64,000 nucleotides of DNA, from positions 2,294,001 to 2,358,000 of the forward strand of contig OZ252283.1 of NCBI GenBank assembly GCA_965250025.1, read 5' to 3'. A program made the position numbers and the translations under genes. Positions 16,575-25,374 of this stretch are shown one piece after another; the stretch's first letter is position 1, and each line of letters starts with the position of its first letter. The DNA comes from CBDDLD01 sp965250025 (GTDB lineage Bacteria; Bacteroidota; Bacteroidia; Flavobacteriales; Flavobacteriaceae). Under the pieces are notes generated by a model that had not been told where the DNA came from, ran no database searches, and was given only the letters and a program-made list of their open reading frames with translations.

Positions 16575-18170
16575 TTAGGCTCTTTTTGCCTTTATGGCAT
16601 CCATATATTTCTTAAGTTCTTGCTTAACTTTTGGTGCCAAAATAACAAGTCCGATCATGTTTGGTACCATCATAGCAAAAATCATAGCATCTGAAAATCC
16701 TATTACTGATCCTAAACTTGCTGCTGCTCCTATAATTACGAAAACACAGAAAATCACTTTATAGGCATATTCCATTTTTTTAGTTCTTCCAAACAAATAT
16801 GCCCAGCCCTGGAATCCGTAATATGACCATGAGATCATAGTACTAAAAGCAAACAACACTACAGCTACAGTTAATACATAAGGGAACCATGATATTGCAG
16901 ATTCAAAAGCTCCTGAAGTTAATAAAATGGCTTGAGCATCATTTAATCCCGCATTTGCTGAAGTTACATTTCCTGTAATGATTAATACTAAAGCTGTCAT
17001 TGTACATACCAAAACAGTATCAATAAAAGGTTCTAACAAAGCCACCATTCCTTCACTGGCTGCATATTTTGTCTTTACTGCCGAATGTGCTATGGATGCA
17101 GAACCCACACCAGCCTCATTTGAAAAAGCAGCTCTTCTGAAACCTTGCACTAATACACCTATGGCGCCCCCGGCTACACCTTCGGGACTGAAAGCACCTT
17201 CAAATATCTGAACAAAGGCAGAACCTATCATATCGTAATTAACGAAAATAACAAATAGAGAAGCAGCCACATATATAACAACCATGAATGGTACGATCTT
17301 ATCTGTAACCTTAGCGATCTTTTTAATTCCACCTATAATCACTATACCAACAAGCACAGCCATTACCAGTCCAAATGCCCAGCCGTAACCATGTAAAAAT
17401 GAATCCTCACCTCCTGTAATATTCTCTACCAATTGGAACGCCTGATTTACTTGGAACATATTACCTCCTCCGAAGGATCCTCCAATTACAAAAACAGCAA
17501 ATAATGCCGCAAGTATTTTACCCAATCCTCCGAAACCTTTGTTTCGCAATCCTTTGGTCAAATAATACATCGGCCCACCATATACAGTACCATCCTCAGC
17601 AATATCTCTATATTTTACACCAAGTGTACATTCCACAAACTTTGAAGCCATACCCAACAACCCTGCTACTATCATCCAAAATGTTGCTCCGGCACCACCT
17701 ATGGAAACCGCGATAGCCACACCTGCAATATTTCCTAAACCTACTGTTGCGGATAGGGCAGCAGTTAACGCCTGAAAATGCGACACTTCGCCATCATGTC
17801 CTTCAACAGCTATAGTTTCTATGGCATCACCTCCTGGAGTCGAGTCACCAGCAGCTACCATAGATTCATGATGATCAATATCATCGTATTTACCTCTAAC
17901 AATATTTACTGAGGTTAAAAAACCTCTGATATTTATTAATTTAAAATAGATGGTGAAATAAGTAGCTCCAATAATTAAGGGAAATAAAACCCAAAACACT
18001 TTTACACCTCCGCCAAAATCTATCTGATAAAATATAGCTTTTACAAACCAACCCGTAAGGTCTCCAAAGGTTTTATCGATTTTTTCATCAATGCCCATTT
18101 CCTGAGCCTCCTGAGCAAAATTTAAAAGCGGTAATAATAGTGCAAAAACTGAAAGAAGATACTTCTTCAT
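16575..18170 (-). CDS. Alanine/glycine:cation symporter (AGCS family)
   Basis: 531-residue Na+- or H+-coupled amino-acid importer of the inner membrane. It has a signal-like first segment, about eleven hydrophobic spans, and the family signature region (VSHFQALTAALSATVGLGNI near residue 130, and GFRRAAFSNEAGVGSASIAH near residue 345). Homologues carry alanine or glycine; the substrate here is not shown. The next gene downstream, the HhH protein, follows after 3 bp and may be co-transcribed. Confidence 0.92.
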   Translation of the reverse strand: MKKYLLSVFALLLPLLNFAQEAQEMGIDEKIDKTFGDLTGWFVKAIFYQIDFGGGVKVFWVLFPLIIGATYFTIYFKLINIRGFLTSVNIVRGKYDDIDHHESMVAAGDSTPGGDAIETIAVEGHDGEVSHFQALTAALSATVGLGNIAGVAIAVSIGGAGATFWMIVAGLLGMASKFVECTLGVKYRDIAEDGTVYGGPMYYLTKGLRNKGFGGLGKILAALFAVFVIGGSFGGGNMFQVNQAFQLVENITGGEDSFLHGYGWAFGLVMAVLVGIVIIGGIKKIAKVTDKIVPFMVVIYVAASLFVIFVNYDMIGSAFVQIFEGAFSPEGVAGGAIGVLVQGFRRAAFSNEAGVGSASIAHSAVKTKYAASEGMVALLEPFIDTVLVCTMTALVLIITGNVTSANAGLNDAQAILLTSGAFESAISWFPYVLTVAVVLFAFSTMISWSYYGFQGWAYLFGRTKKMEYAYKVIFCVFVIIGAAASLGSVIGFSDAMIFAMMVPNMIGLVILAPKVKQELKKYMDAIKAKRA

Positions 18171-18266
18171 ATGTAAAATGTGTTTAGTTAGTTTTAACTT
18201 AAAGCTGACAAGATGCTAAAAAAAAATGAGTTTTTAAAGTCGTACTTGTTAAAATGGCGCTCTACA

Positions 18267-19289
18267 TTAATTAATATCATAGGTAGAATTTAATTTTTCT
18301 ATCTGTTCTGGCCGACCTAAAACAATAATTTTAGAGCTAGGAATTAATTTTGTATCTGCCTCAGGATTAACAAGGTATTCACCGTCTACACCTTTAAAAC
18401 CAATAACAGTACATCCTGTTTTTTTCCTAAGATCGAGATCTCTTATGGTCTTTACATCCTGTGTATTGTACAATTTTTCTACCTCTACCTCCTCTATATT
18501 GATGTTCTGTTCTCCTACAATACCTAAATTATCGATAAACTCAACTAGGTCTGGTATGACCACCAAAGATGCCATATGATCCCCTCCGATCTTATCTGGC
18601 AAGATGACATTATTTGCTCCAGCCAATTTCAGTTTATCGTATGATGTTTCTTGAGATGCTCTACTAATGATGTGCATTTTAGAATTAATTTGTCTCGCCG
18701 ATAGTACAACAAAAAGATTATCAGCATCATTTGGCAATGCTGATATAAGTGTACTGGCACGTTCAATTCCTGCCAATAAAAGGGTTTCGTCTTCATTAGC
18801 ATTTCCTAAAACAAATGGAATCTCTTCCGATTCAAATTTTTCAATAATTTCCTTATCCTTTTCTATCACTACAAAAGGTTTTTTGTAGGTCAATAGCTTG
18901 GTTGCTGCTTGTTTACCATTACGTCCATAACCACAAATAATAATATGGTTAATCATTGCATCTATACGCTTTTGCATTTTCTTTTGTTTTATGTCTTCGA
19001 AATTATTTCTACTCAGTATGTATTCTGTAATTACCTTAATGGCATAACCTACTATGATAACACTGGCTAATATCAAAAAAACCGTAAATATTTTAGCATT
19101 AGCATCTAAAGGTTGTACTTCCTGAAAACCTACGGTAGTAATTGTAATTACCGTCATGTATATAGCATCTACCCAATTGTAATCTGCTATAATCTTATAG
19201 CCCAAAACCCCAATTAACAGCAAAACAAGCATTAAGATTAAGGCTGGATATATTTTAGATCTAAAGAGTCGTATTAATGGATTCTGCAT
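18267..19289 (-). CDS. Two-span potassium channel with RCK/TrkA domains
   Basis: 340 residues: TM1 (about 14-33), pore loop with the K+ selectivity filter TVGF at 52-55, TM2 (about 66-90), then a cytoplasmic RCK domain starting IIICGYGRNGK (116-126), the nucleotide-binding glycine motif of TrkA-N, and a TrkA-C-like end (after about 260). This is the MthK-like plan of a ligand-gated K+ channel. It starts 1 bp after the PspC gene stop, so the two are one operon. Confidence 0.9.
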   Translation of the reverse strand: MQNPLIRLFRSKIYPALILMLVLLLIGVLGYKIIADYNWVDAIYMTVITITTVGFQEVQPLDANAKIFTVFLILASVIIVGYAIKVITEYILSRNNFEDIKQKKMQKRIDAMINHIIICGYGRNGKQAATKLLTYKKPFVVIEKDKEIIEKFESEEIPFVLGNANEDETLLLAGIERASTLISALPNDADNLFVVLSARQINSKMHIISRASQETSYDKLKLAGANNVILPDKIGGDHMASLVVIPDLVEFIDNLGIVGEQNINIEEVEVEKLYNTQDVKTIRDLDLRKKTGCTVIGFKGVDGEYLVNPEADTKLIPSSKIIVLGRPEQIEKLNSTYDIN

Positions 19290-19290
19290 A

Positions 19291-19518
19291 TTATAAATCG
19301 AATACTGAAGTGCGTTTGGTGTATATAATATCTTTGATTCTCATCCAGAAAGCTAAAAACAGATACAACGCAAAACCGAAGCCAACTGTTACAAATGTGA
19401 GGTACATAAATGATGTACGAACTATCTTTGCTCTGATACCCAATCTGTCCGCTATACGCTGACAGACATAGTAACCACGCTTCTGAAAATAATGCAGCAA
19501 ATTATAGAAAAACTTCAT
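19291..19518 (-). CDS. PspC-domain membrane protein
   Basis: 75 residues dominated by a PspC domain: GYYVCQRIADRLGIRAKIVRT leads into a single hydrophobic span (about 38-60). PspC proteins take part in envelope-stress responses or act as small membrane partners of other proteins. It lies between the DUF2851 gene (13 bp upstream) and the K+ channel (1 bp downstream), suggesting a three-gene unit. Function here is not known. Confidence 0.8.
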   Translation of the reverse strand: MKFFYNLLHYFQKRGYYVCQRIADRLGIRAKIVRTSFMYLTFVTVGFGFALYLFLAFWMRIKDIIYTKRTSVFDL

Positions 19519-19531
19519 AATTGCAAGATAA

Positions 19532-20800
19532 TTAATTTTTAAGGATTAGACGATTTCCTACTGCACATTGTATACATTTATTAGCATCACAATATTTTTT
19601 CTTTAGCTGAATTAACGCTTGTGAGATCGATGCATTTTTATCCATTGATCTTATTGCAAAAAAACGCTCAACAATGCTATTTTTTTCTACAGTAAGAGCT
19701 TTCATGATCTCTAGCAAATGATCGTTATCAACACCAATACTCTTGCTGTAAGTAAATTTCACAGGTATTATCGTATTGATAATAAGCAGTTGTGTAAACG
19801 CTTTTGATACTTTTTTTCGCAAGGCTTTAGATGTAGTTCCAAATGTAAAATGATGTGTCCAGTAGTCCGAAGCTTCTATTTCAAATATGGTGTAAATATC
19901 CTTTAAAGTTTCTGCTTTTACACATCGAGAAAACAGACTTTGATGTTTGGCATACAGGCATGCTAATTGAGAAAGCCTTACAGTGGGAAAGTTATATGGC
20001 CGTAATCTAAAAAATCGTACTGGCAAAACGCCTTTAGCACTTAATGAAAATTTATGCTTGATATAATTATAATCGCTTTTAAGTTGATCATAGTACACAT
20101 CTTCTATCGTATCATTTAATAATCCTGCCTGACCAAAAAATAATGCCTCTAATTGTGATGCTTCAGCATGTAGCTTTCTCACCACATTAAAATCAAACGA
20201 ATTGGCAATACTCATGAATGCTTCCCCATTAACCTTTAATCCAAAATTTTTGAATAACAATGTGAACAATACGGCTTCCCAATCGTTATTTGTAGCTTCT
20301 AAAAAACGAATGATCTGTTCTGATTTTTCTTCTAAACGCTCGATACATAATCGTTCCAACCAATTATCGAGAATGAACTTATCAACCTCTGCAAAACTCT
20401 TTTCACAATTGATCCAAGTTGTGGTATTTCCTATTAGGCTTTGATAATTATTTAGTATTTGATCAGAAATATGCTGTTTAAGAACCAATGTAGGAATCTT
20501 GCTATTGTTACTCCTAAAAATTTCTGTGTCATGTTCCCAAACCACATGAAGGATTACATTATCATATGCTTTATCCTTTTCATGGTGGTGTACATACCAA
20601 TCTGAGGAATTGACATGAATTTCTACATTACCAGCCCATAGCTGATCATCGATAAAAATTTGAGCATTAAAAAAGTCCGGTCCTGAATTGGTATTGGCCA
20701 TTCCAGCATGCTTTACTTCTACTTGTGCACCACATACAGTATTGAGAGGAGATATTAGCTTTTGGTATTGCCATATATAATGTAAGAAAACTTCCTGCAT
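19532..20800 (-). CDS. DUF2851 family protein
   Basis: 422-residue soluble protein typical of Bacteroidota, recognised by its N-terminal block (VKHAGMANTNSGPDFFNAQI, residues 29-48, and GNVEIHVNSSDWYVHHHEKD, about 57-76), which resembles a PD-(D/E)XK-like arrangement but has not been shown to be a nuclease. The C-terminus has a Cys cluster (CDANKCIQCAVG) that may bind metal. First gene of the DUF2851-PspC-channel unit. No function assigned. Confidence 0.85.
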   Translation of the reverse strand: MQEVFLHYIWQYQKLISPLNTVCGAQVEVKHAGMANTNSGPDFFNAQIFIDDQLWAGNVEIHVNSSDWYVHHHEKDKAYDNVILHVVWEHDTEIFRSNNSKIPTLVLKQHISDQILNNYQSLIGNTTTWINCEKSFAEVDKFILDNWLERLCIERLEEKSEQIIRFLEATNNDWEAVLFTLLFKNFGLKVNGEAFMSIANSFDFNVVRKLHAEASQLEALFFGQAGLLNDTIEDVYYDQLKSDYNYIKHKFSLSAKGVLPVRFFRLRPYNFPTVRLSQLACLYAKHQSLFSRCVKAETLKDIYTIFEIEASDYWTHHFTFGTTSKALRKKVSKAFTQLLIINTIIPVKFTYSKSIGVDNDHLLEIMKALTVEKNSIVERFFAIRSMDKNASISQALIQLKKKYCDANKCIQCAVGNRLILKN

Positions 20801-20929
20801 GGCTCTAAGATATACAAAATGTAAAAAATAACTTACAATATCGTGTAAAATATACGTAAGGTTACGTATTTACTAGCATTGCTTTATATTATAACTTGTA
20901 TAGCTCTATACACTACTAACCATACCATA

Positions 20930-22081
20930 ATGAGATACTATGCACTTAAAAATGATTTTCGTGAGCATACCGAACGCCATAGGGTTGTAAAGCGTTTGGT
21001 AAATCTTAAAAAGGATTTAGAGCAGAAGATACCTATCAAGGCATTCAACGAAAATGTACTTATTGCCACTTGGAACATACGCGATTTTGATTCCGATCAA
21101 TATGGTTTTGGACCCAGAGAAAAAGAGGCACTTTATTATATAGCTGAGATCATTTCCAGCTTTGATCTAGTTGCTATCCAAGAGGTCAACGACGATTTAA
21201 GTAAGTTTAAAAAGCTCATGCATATCCTTGGAAAAACATGGGACTATATCATGACTGATGTTACAGAAGGACGTTCGGGTAATGGGGAACGCATGGTATA
21301 CATTTACGATACCAACAGAGTATCATTTGAAAAAATTGCAGGTGAAATTGTACTGACTCAAAGTAAACTTATCAAAAACGAAAAACAATTTGCACGTACG
21401 CCTTTTCTGGTAGCTTTTCAATCTGGCTGGTTCAAATTCAAGCTCTGTACGGTTCATATTTATTTTGGTTCAGATTCGGGAAAAAAATTAAAACAACGGA
21501 TCGAAGAAATTGATGCGATTGCAGAGAATATCAAAAACAGAGCAAAAAAGTATGGTGAAAACCTCATCTTACTTGGTGATTTCAACATCTATAGCCCAGA
21601 ACACGAAACCATGAAAGCTCTTAAAAAACATGGTTTTGTTATTCCTGAAGGCATTAAAAACAACCCGTCAAATATGTTTCAAACCAAACATTACGACCAG
21701 ATTGCTTTCATGGAAAAGAAAGGAGAAATCATTCATGGTGATAGCCTTAATAGCGCCGGGGCATATAACTATTATCGAAAAGTCTTTAGCACGCGACAGT
21801 TTAAAGATTATCAAAATCTAGTAATAGCTAATATCGATAGGAAAATCAACGAACAACAACAAAAACTCATTAGCGAACAGGATATTGACAAAAAAATAAA
21901 GATTCAAAAGGCCATTGATGATTTTATAGCCATTAAAAATAATGAGGATAAGCAAAAAACGTACTACAAGAAAAAGTGGCGTACCTTTCAAATGAGTGAT
22001 CACCTTCCTATGTGGACCGAATTGAAAATCAACTTCAGTCTTAGCTATTTGGATAAGATCAAGAATAAAGACATTATATAA
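20930..22081 (+). CDS. Endonuclease/exonuclease/phosphatase family protein
   Basis: 383 residues from ATG at 20930 (MRYYALKNDFREH); an upstream in-frame TTG exists but adds an unlikely N-terminus. EEP fold motifs are NVLIATWNIRDFD, the Mg-binding Glu in LVAIQEVNDDL, LLGDFNIYSPEH and the C-terminal SDHLPMW His. These enzymes cut phosphodiesters (nucleic acid, phosphoinositide or sphingomyelin). No signal peptide, so probably cytoplasmic. A charged insert before the final SDH motif (about 300-355) looks coiled. It is followed 43 bp later by the amidase gene. Confidence 0.85.
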   Translation: MRYYALKNDFREHTERHRVVKRLVNLKKDLEQKIPIKAFNENVLIATWNIRDFDSDQYGFGPREKEALYYIAEIISSFDLVAIQEVNDDLSKFKKLMHILGKTWDYIMTDVTEGRSGNGERMVYIYDTNRVSFEKIAGEIVLTQSKLIKNEKQFARTPFLVAFQSGWFKFKLCTVHIYFGSDSGKKLKQRIEEIDAIAENIKNRAKKYGENLILLGDFNIYSPEHETMKALKKHGFVIPEGIKNNPSNMFQTKHYDQIAFMEKKGEIIHGDSLNSAGAYNYYRKVFSTRQFKDYQNLVIANIDRKINEQQQKLISEQDIDKKIKIQKAIDDFIAIKNNEDKQKTYYKKKWRTFQMSDHLPMWTELKINFSLSYLDKIKNKDII

Positions 22082-22124
22082 ATTGTGCATTGTAAAATGA
22101 ACACAACCTATCAAAACCTGTACT

Positions 22125-22811
22125 ATGGATCCTAAAGATTATCATTTTAAACTCCCTAAAGATCAGAAACCTACTAATATCAAATTGCCTGAAGTGTGGT
22201 ATCCAGGTATACAAAAGCATTGGAAAAGTAAAACGACCAAGCGCATATACAATCCTATTTTTGGCATTAAAGGTATCGTCATTCATGCTACAGCTGGCCA
22301 CTCATCTGATGGCGCTGTATCTGTAATGCGGAGCCCAAATGGTCAAGGAAGTTGGCACTGGTTAGTTCCAGATGAAAATGAGGCCGAGCACGGTAAGCTA
22401 ATCTGGGCATGCGCTCCAGAGACTTTAGCAGCCTGGCATGTCCGCAACGATAAATTTCATCCTGATGTCAATGGTGGTAAAAATAAAGTAAACCATTGGT
22501 CTTTAGGTATAGAAATTGTAAACAGTCAAATCAATGATCCTTTTTCGGATTGGCAGGTTAAAATAACAGCCGATATTGTAAAATACTGCTGGGCTAAATA
22601 CCCTAACTTGGAAGATATCGTATCACATGCTAAACTCGATCCACAGCGCAGAACGGATCCCGGCGTACAATTTCCCTGGGAAAAATTTAAAGCTTTGGTC
22701 CTTGATGATAACGACTATGATGGCATAAAAATCTTTGATGATTTAGTGACTGATAAGGCAAAAAACATGGCTTTCATTGATGCTGTTCATCATGGAGATA
22801 TCTGCTGTTAG
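22125..22811 (+). CDS. N-acetylmuramoyl-L-alanine amidase (Amidase_2/PGRP)
   Basis: 228 residues with the zinc-dependent amidase fold: first ligand His54 in GIVIHATAGHSSDG, then GSWHWLVPDENE, AAWHVRND, NHWSLGIEIVN, and the last ligand region SHAKLDPQRRTDPG. It would cleave the bond between muramic acid and the stem peptide. No signal peptide is seen, so its site of action (cytoplasmic recycling or non-classical export) is open. It is close behind the EEP gene on the same strand. Confidence 0.88.
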   Translation: MDPKDYHFKLPKDQKPTNIKLPEVWYPGIQKHWKSKTTKRIYNPIFGIKGIVIHATAGHSSDGAVSVMRSPNGQGSWHWLVPDENEAEHGKLIWACAPETLAAWHVRNDKFHPDVNGGKNKVNHWSLGIEIVNSQINDPFSDWQVKITADIVKYCWAKYPNLEDIVSHAKLDPQRRTDPGVQFPWEKFKALVLDDNDYDGIKIFDDLVTDKAKNMAFIDAVHHGDICC

Positions 22812-22829
22812 CTCATAAGGATTGTTTCA

Positions 22830-22990
22830 CTTGCTTTGCAAGATACTTTCAATCAAAATATGTTTTGATTTCAGTAGTGTTCGCAATGACATTACCGTGA
22901 AAACAATACTAAAACATAACGTAATTACGAGGAATGAAATGACGACGTAATCTTATAATTCAAACCTAAGCTTCACTACGCTCACGATGG
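22830..22990. repeat. Dispersed palindromic intergenic element, copy 1
   Basis: Holds a palindromic core (GAGGAATGAAATGACGACGT, 22930-22949) followed by a degenerate GCTTCACTACGCTCACGATG end, plus a longer left part that begins near TTGCTTTGCAAGATACTTTC. The same order is found reversed at 26709-26901. The two ends of the element are roughly complementary (CGTCATT...AATCT against AGATTGC...AATGACG), so it can fold. It fills the gap between the amidase gene and cysteine synthase. Confidence 0.85.
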
Positions 22991-22998
22991 TATTAGAA

Positions 22999-23979
22999 TT
23001 ATTCTATGTAACCCATTTTACGCATCCAGTCGTCATTGAACATTTTCCCTACATAACGACTACCATGATCATGAAATAGAACTACGACAACATCCTCGGG
23101 TTTAAAATGGGCCTTGAGTTGTAACACACCTTTAATTGCCGCACCTGCTGAATTTCCTAAAAACATCCCTTCTTCTTTGGCCAGTCGCTGGGTATATACT
23201 GCAGCATCTTTATCAGTAACCTTAGTAAAACCATCAATGATGCTAAAATCAACATTCTCTGGTAAAATATCTTCACCTATACCTTCGGTGACATAAGGGT
23301 ATATTTCATTCTCATCAAATTCTCCGGTTTCGTGATACTTTTTAAATACGCTACCATACGTATCTACACCCCATATTTTTACATTTGGATTTTGTTCTTT
23401 TAGATATTTACCCACACCAGAGATGGTACCTCCTGTACCTACGCCTACCACAAAATGAGTTACTCTACCTTCTGTTTGCTTCCATATTTCAGGTCCGGTA
23501 CTTTTATAATGTGCTACCGCATTACTAGGGTTATCGTATTGGTTCACGTACCAAGAGTTTGGTGTTTCTTCTCCTAAACGTTTTGACACTGAATAATAGC
23601 TGCGTGGGTCGTCTGGCTCAACATCAGTCGGACATACCACAACCTCAGCGCCAACAGCTTTAAGGATATCTACCTTTTCTTTAGATTGTTTATCGGCCAT
23701 AACAAACACACATTTATAGCCTTTTACTATAGCTGCCAATGCCAAGCCCATCCCTGTATTTCCAGACGTTCCTTCTATAATGGTTCCTCCTGGTTTTAAC
23801 CGACCATCAGCTTCAGCATCTTCTATCATTTGTAATGCCATCCGGTCTTTTACCGAATTCCCGGGATTGAAAGTCTCATATTTAGCCAATACCATACAAG
23901 GTAATTCTTTTACTAAAGCATTGAGTTTTACTAAAGGTGTATTCCCTATGGTTTCAAGTATATTTTTTGCGTAGTCCAT
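22999..23979 (-). CDS. PLP-dependent cysteine synthase family protein
   Basis: 326-residue fold-type II PLP enzyme. Lys44 in NPGNSVKDR forms the Schiff base; GTSGNTG (70-76) and GVGTGGTISG bind the cofactor phosphate. The segment YVTEGIGEDILPENVDF is closer to cystathionine beta-synthase catalytic domains than to CysK, although the regulatory CBS domains are absent. It could make cysteine from O-acetylserine or cystathionine from serine and homocysteine. Single gene with a possible -7 box upstream. Confidence 0.88.
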   Translation of the reverse strand: MDYAKNILETIGNTPLVKLNALVKELPCMVLAKYETFNPGNSVKDRMALQMIEDAEADGRLKPGGTIIEGTSGNTGMGLALAAIVKGYKCVFVMADKQSKEKVDILKAVGAEVVVCPTDVEPDDPRSYYSVSKRLGEETPNSWYVNQYDNPSNAVAHYKSTGPEIWKQTEGRVTHFVVGVGTGGTISGVGKYLKEQNPNVKIWGVDTYGSVFKKYHETGEFDENEIYPYVTEGIGEDILPENVDFSIIDGFTKVTDKDAAVYTQRLAKEEGMFLGNSAGAAIKGVLQLKAHFKPEDVVVVLFHDHGSRYVGKMFNDDWMRKMGYIE

Positions 23980-23996
23980 ATTATTTATTTGCGATG

Positions 23997-24004
23997 CAAA
24001 TTTA
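23997..24004 (-). promoter_or_regulatory. Candidate -7 box of the cysteine synthase gene
   Basis: TAAATTTG, an exact TAnnTTTG on the minus strand, 17 bp upstream of the ATG. A TTG lies 24 rather than 17-19 bases further upstream, so the -33 element is not matched. Confidence 0.35.
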
Positions 24005-24098
24005 AATGAAAAGTAAAAGGTAGCATATCAAATTTTGAATTTGTTTATTCTTGTCTTTGTATATGTTCAGGTAATAGTCTAAATAAGAGGGGTTAGAC

Positions 24099-24125
24099 AG
24101 ATTGCTTCACTATCTTCGCTATGAC
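24099..24125. repeat. Solo half of the dispersed palindromic element
   Basis: AGATTGCTTCACTATCTTCG followed by CTATGAC matches the AGATTGCTTCACTGCGCTCGCAATGAC end of the family with a few changes, without the other end. It sits 4 bp past the stop codon of the permease gene. Confidence 0.6.
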
Positions 24126-24128
24126 TTA

Positions 24129-25367
24129 CTATTCGAAACGTATGGCTTTTACCGGCGAAATTTTAGAGATGACTACAGATGGTACCAATAAAAGCAGAAA
24201 GCAGGCTACAAATGTCCCTATATTGAGCATAACTATATAATCCAAGCTAATATATACTGGTGCTTCGGTGACATAATATACATCTGGATTTAACGGAAAT
24301 AGTTTTAAATATTTTTGAGCAAAGAGCAGGCCTAAACCAATAAGGTTTCCCCACAACAATCCTAAACCAATAAGGTATGCGGCATTGTACAAGAATATCT
24401 TTCTTATGCTTACGTTTGAACTTCCTATTGCCTTCAGAATACCGATCATTTGTGTGCGTTCTAAAATTAGCACTAATAATGCCGTAATCATATTAATACC
24501 GGCAACAATGATCATGATGCCTATTATGCCATAAGTATTGTTATCAAATATTTTAATCCATTCAAAAATAGTATAATACTTTTCTGTTACCGTAGTACTA
24601 TTCAATAATGGGGATGCCATACTTTGATATACCGCCCTGTTTGTAGTTTCCAATTCTGAGAAATCCTCTACAAACACTTCGAAATTTCCGATCTCATCAT
24701 CCTTCCATTTGTTTATACGTCGAATATGTTTAATATCTGTAATAACATACTTCTCATCCAGTTCCTGAAAACCCGAATTGTATATGCCTACCACTTCGTA
24801 ATTTATGATTCTTGGCAGTTTATCTCCTGTGCTTTCTCCAAAAAGGGTATTGAATTTATCACCCACTTTCAACCCCAATCTATTGGCGATATATTGTGAT
24901 ATCAAAGCCTCTTCGTTGCGTTTACCAGAATAATCAGGTAGGCGTCCTTCCCTCAGAAAATTCTTGAAATAAGACCAATTATAATCTCCTCCAACGCCTT
25001 TTACTATAACCCCTTCGAAATCATTTTCGGTACGTATAACTGCGAATTTGGTAGCAACTGCTTGTATGTGCGATATGCCTTCTACAGTTTTAAACTCGGG
25101 ATAGAACTCTTGCGTTATGGATATTGGCACCTGAGATTCATCTGAAGCATTACTATCGTAGTTTGTTATGGTAATATGGCCATTAAAAGCACTAACCTTA
25201 TCTCTTATTTTTTCCTGTAATCCTAATCCGGTTGCTATAGCAATGAGCATGACAATAATGCCTATAGCAATGGCTGCAATACCAATTTTAATAATTGGCG
25301 CCGAAACACTACTTTTATACGCTTTACTACTAATAATGCGTTTTGCTATAAACAATTCTAAATTCAA
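24129..25367 (-). CDS. LolC/LolE-like ABC transporter permease
   Basis: 412 residues from TTG at 25367 (reads MNLELFIAKRIISSKAYKSS). The plan is a FtsX/MacB-type permease: TM1 about residues 20-45, a large periplasmic domain (about 50-270), then three membrane spans at the C-terminus (GIIGIMIIVAGINMITALLV; LIGLGLLWGNLIGLGLLF; VMLNIGTFVACFLLLLVP). Such proteins release lipoproteins to the Lol system with an ATPase encoded elsewhere. No in-frame ATG gives a sensible start; an alternative TTG at 25448 would run through the divergent gene. The chosen TTG is 7 bp from the namZ ATG. Confidence 0.82.
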   Translation of the reverse strand: MNLELFIAKRIISSKAYKSSVSAPIIKIGIAAIAIGIIVMLIAIATGLGLQEKIRDKVSAFNGHITITNYDSNASDESQVPISITQEFYPEFKTVEGISHIQAVATKFAVIRTENDFEGVIVKGVGGDYNWSYFKNFLREGRLPDYSGKRNEEALISQYIANRLGLKVGDKFNTLFGESTGDKLPRIINYEVVGIYNSGFQELDEKYVITDIKHIRRINKWKDDEIGNFEVFVEDFSELETTNRAVYQSMASPLLNSTTVTEKYYTIFEWIKIFDNNTYGIIGIMIIVAGINMITALLVLILERTQMIGILKAIGSSNVSIRKIFLYNAAYLIGLGLLWGNLIGLGLLFAQKYLKLFPLNPDVYYVTEAPVYISLDYIVMLNIGTFVACFLLLLVPSVVISKISPVKAIRFE

Positions 25368-25374
25368 ACCTCTT

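Noticed and set aside
25168..25374. Longer N-terminus for the namZ gene
   Set aside because: It overlaps the divergent permease gene and would place the lipoprotein signal 69 residues inside the protein.
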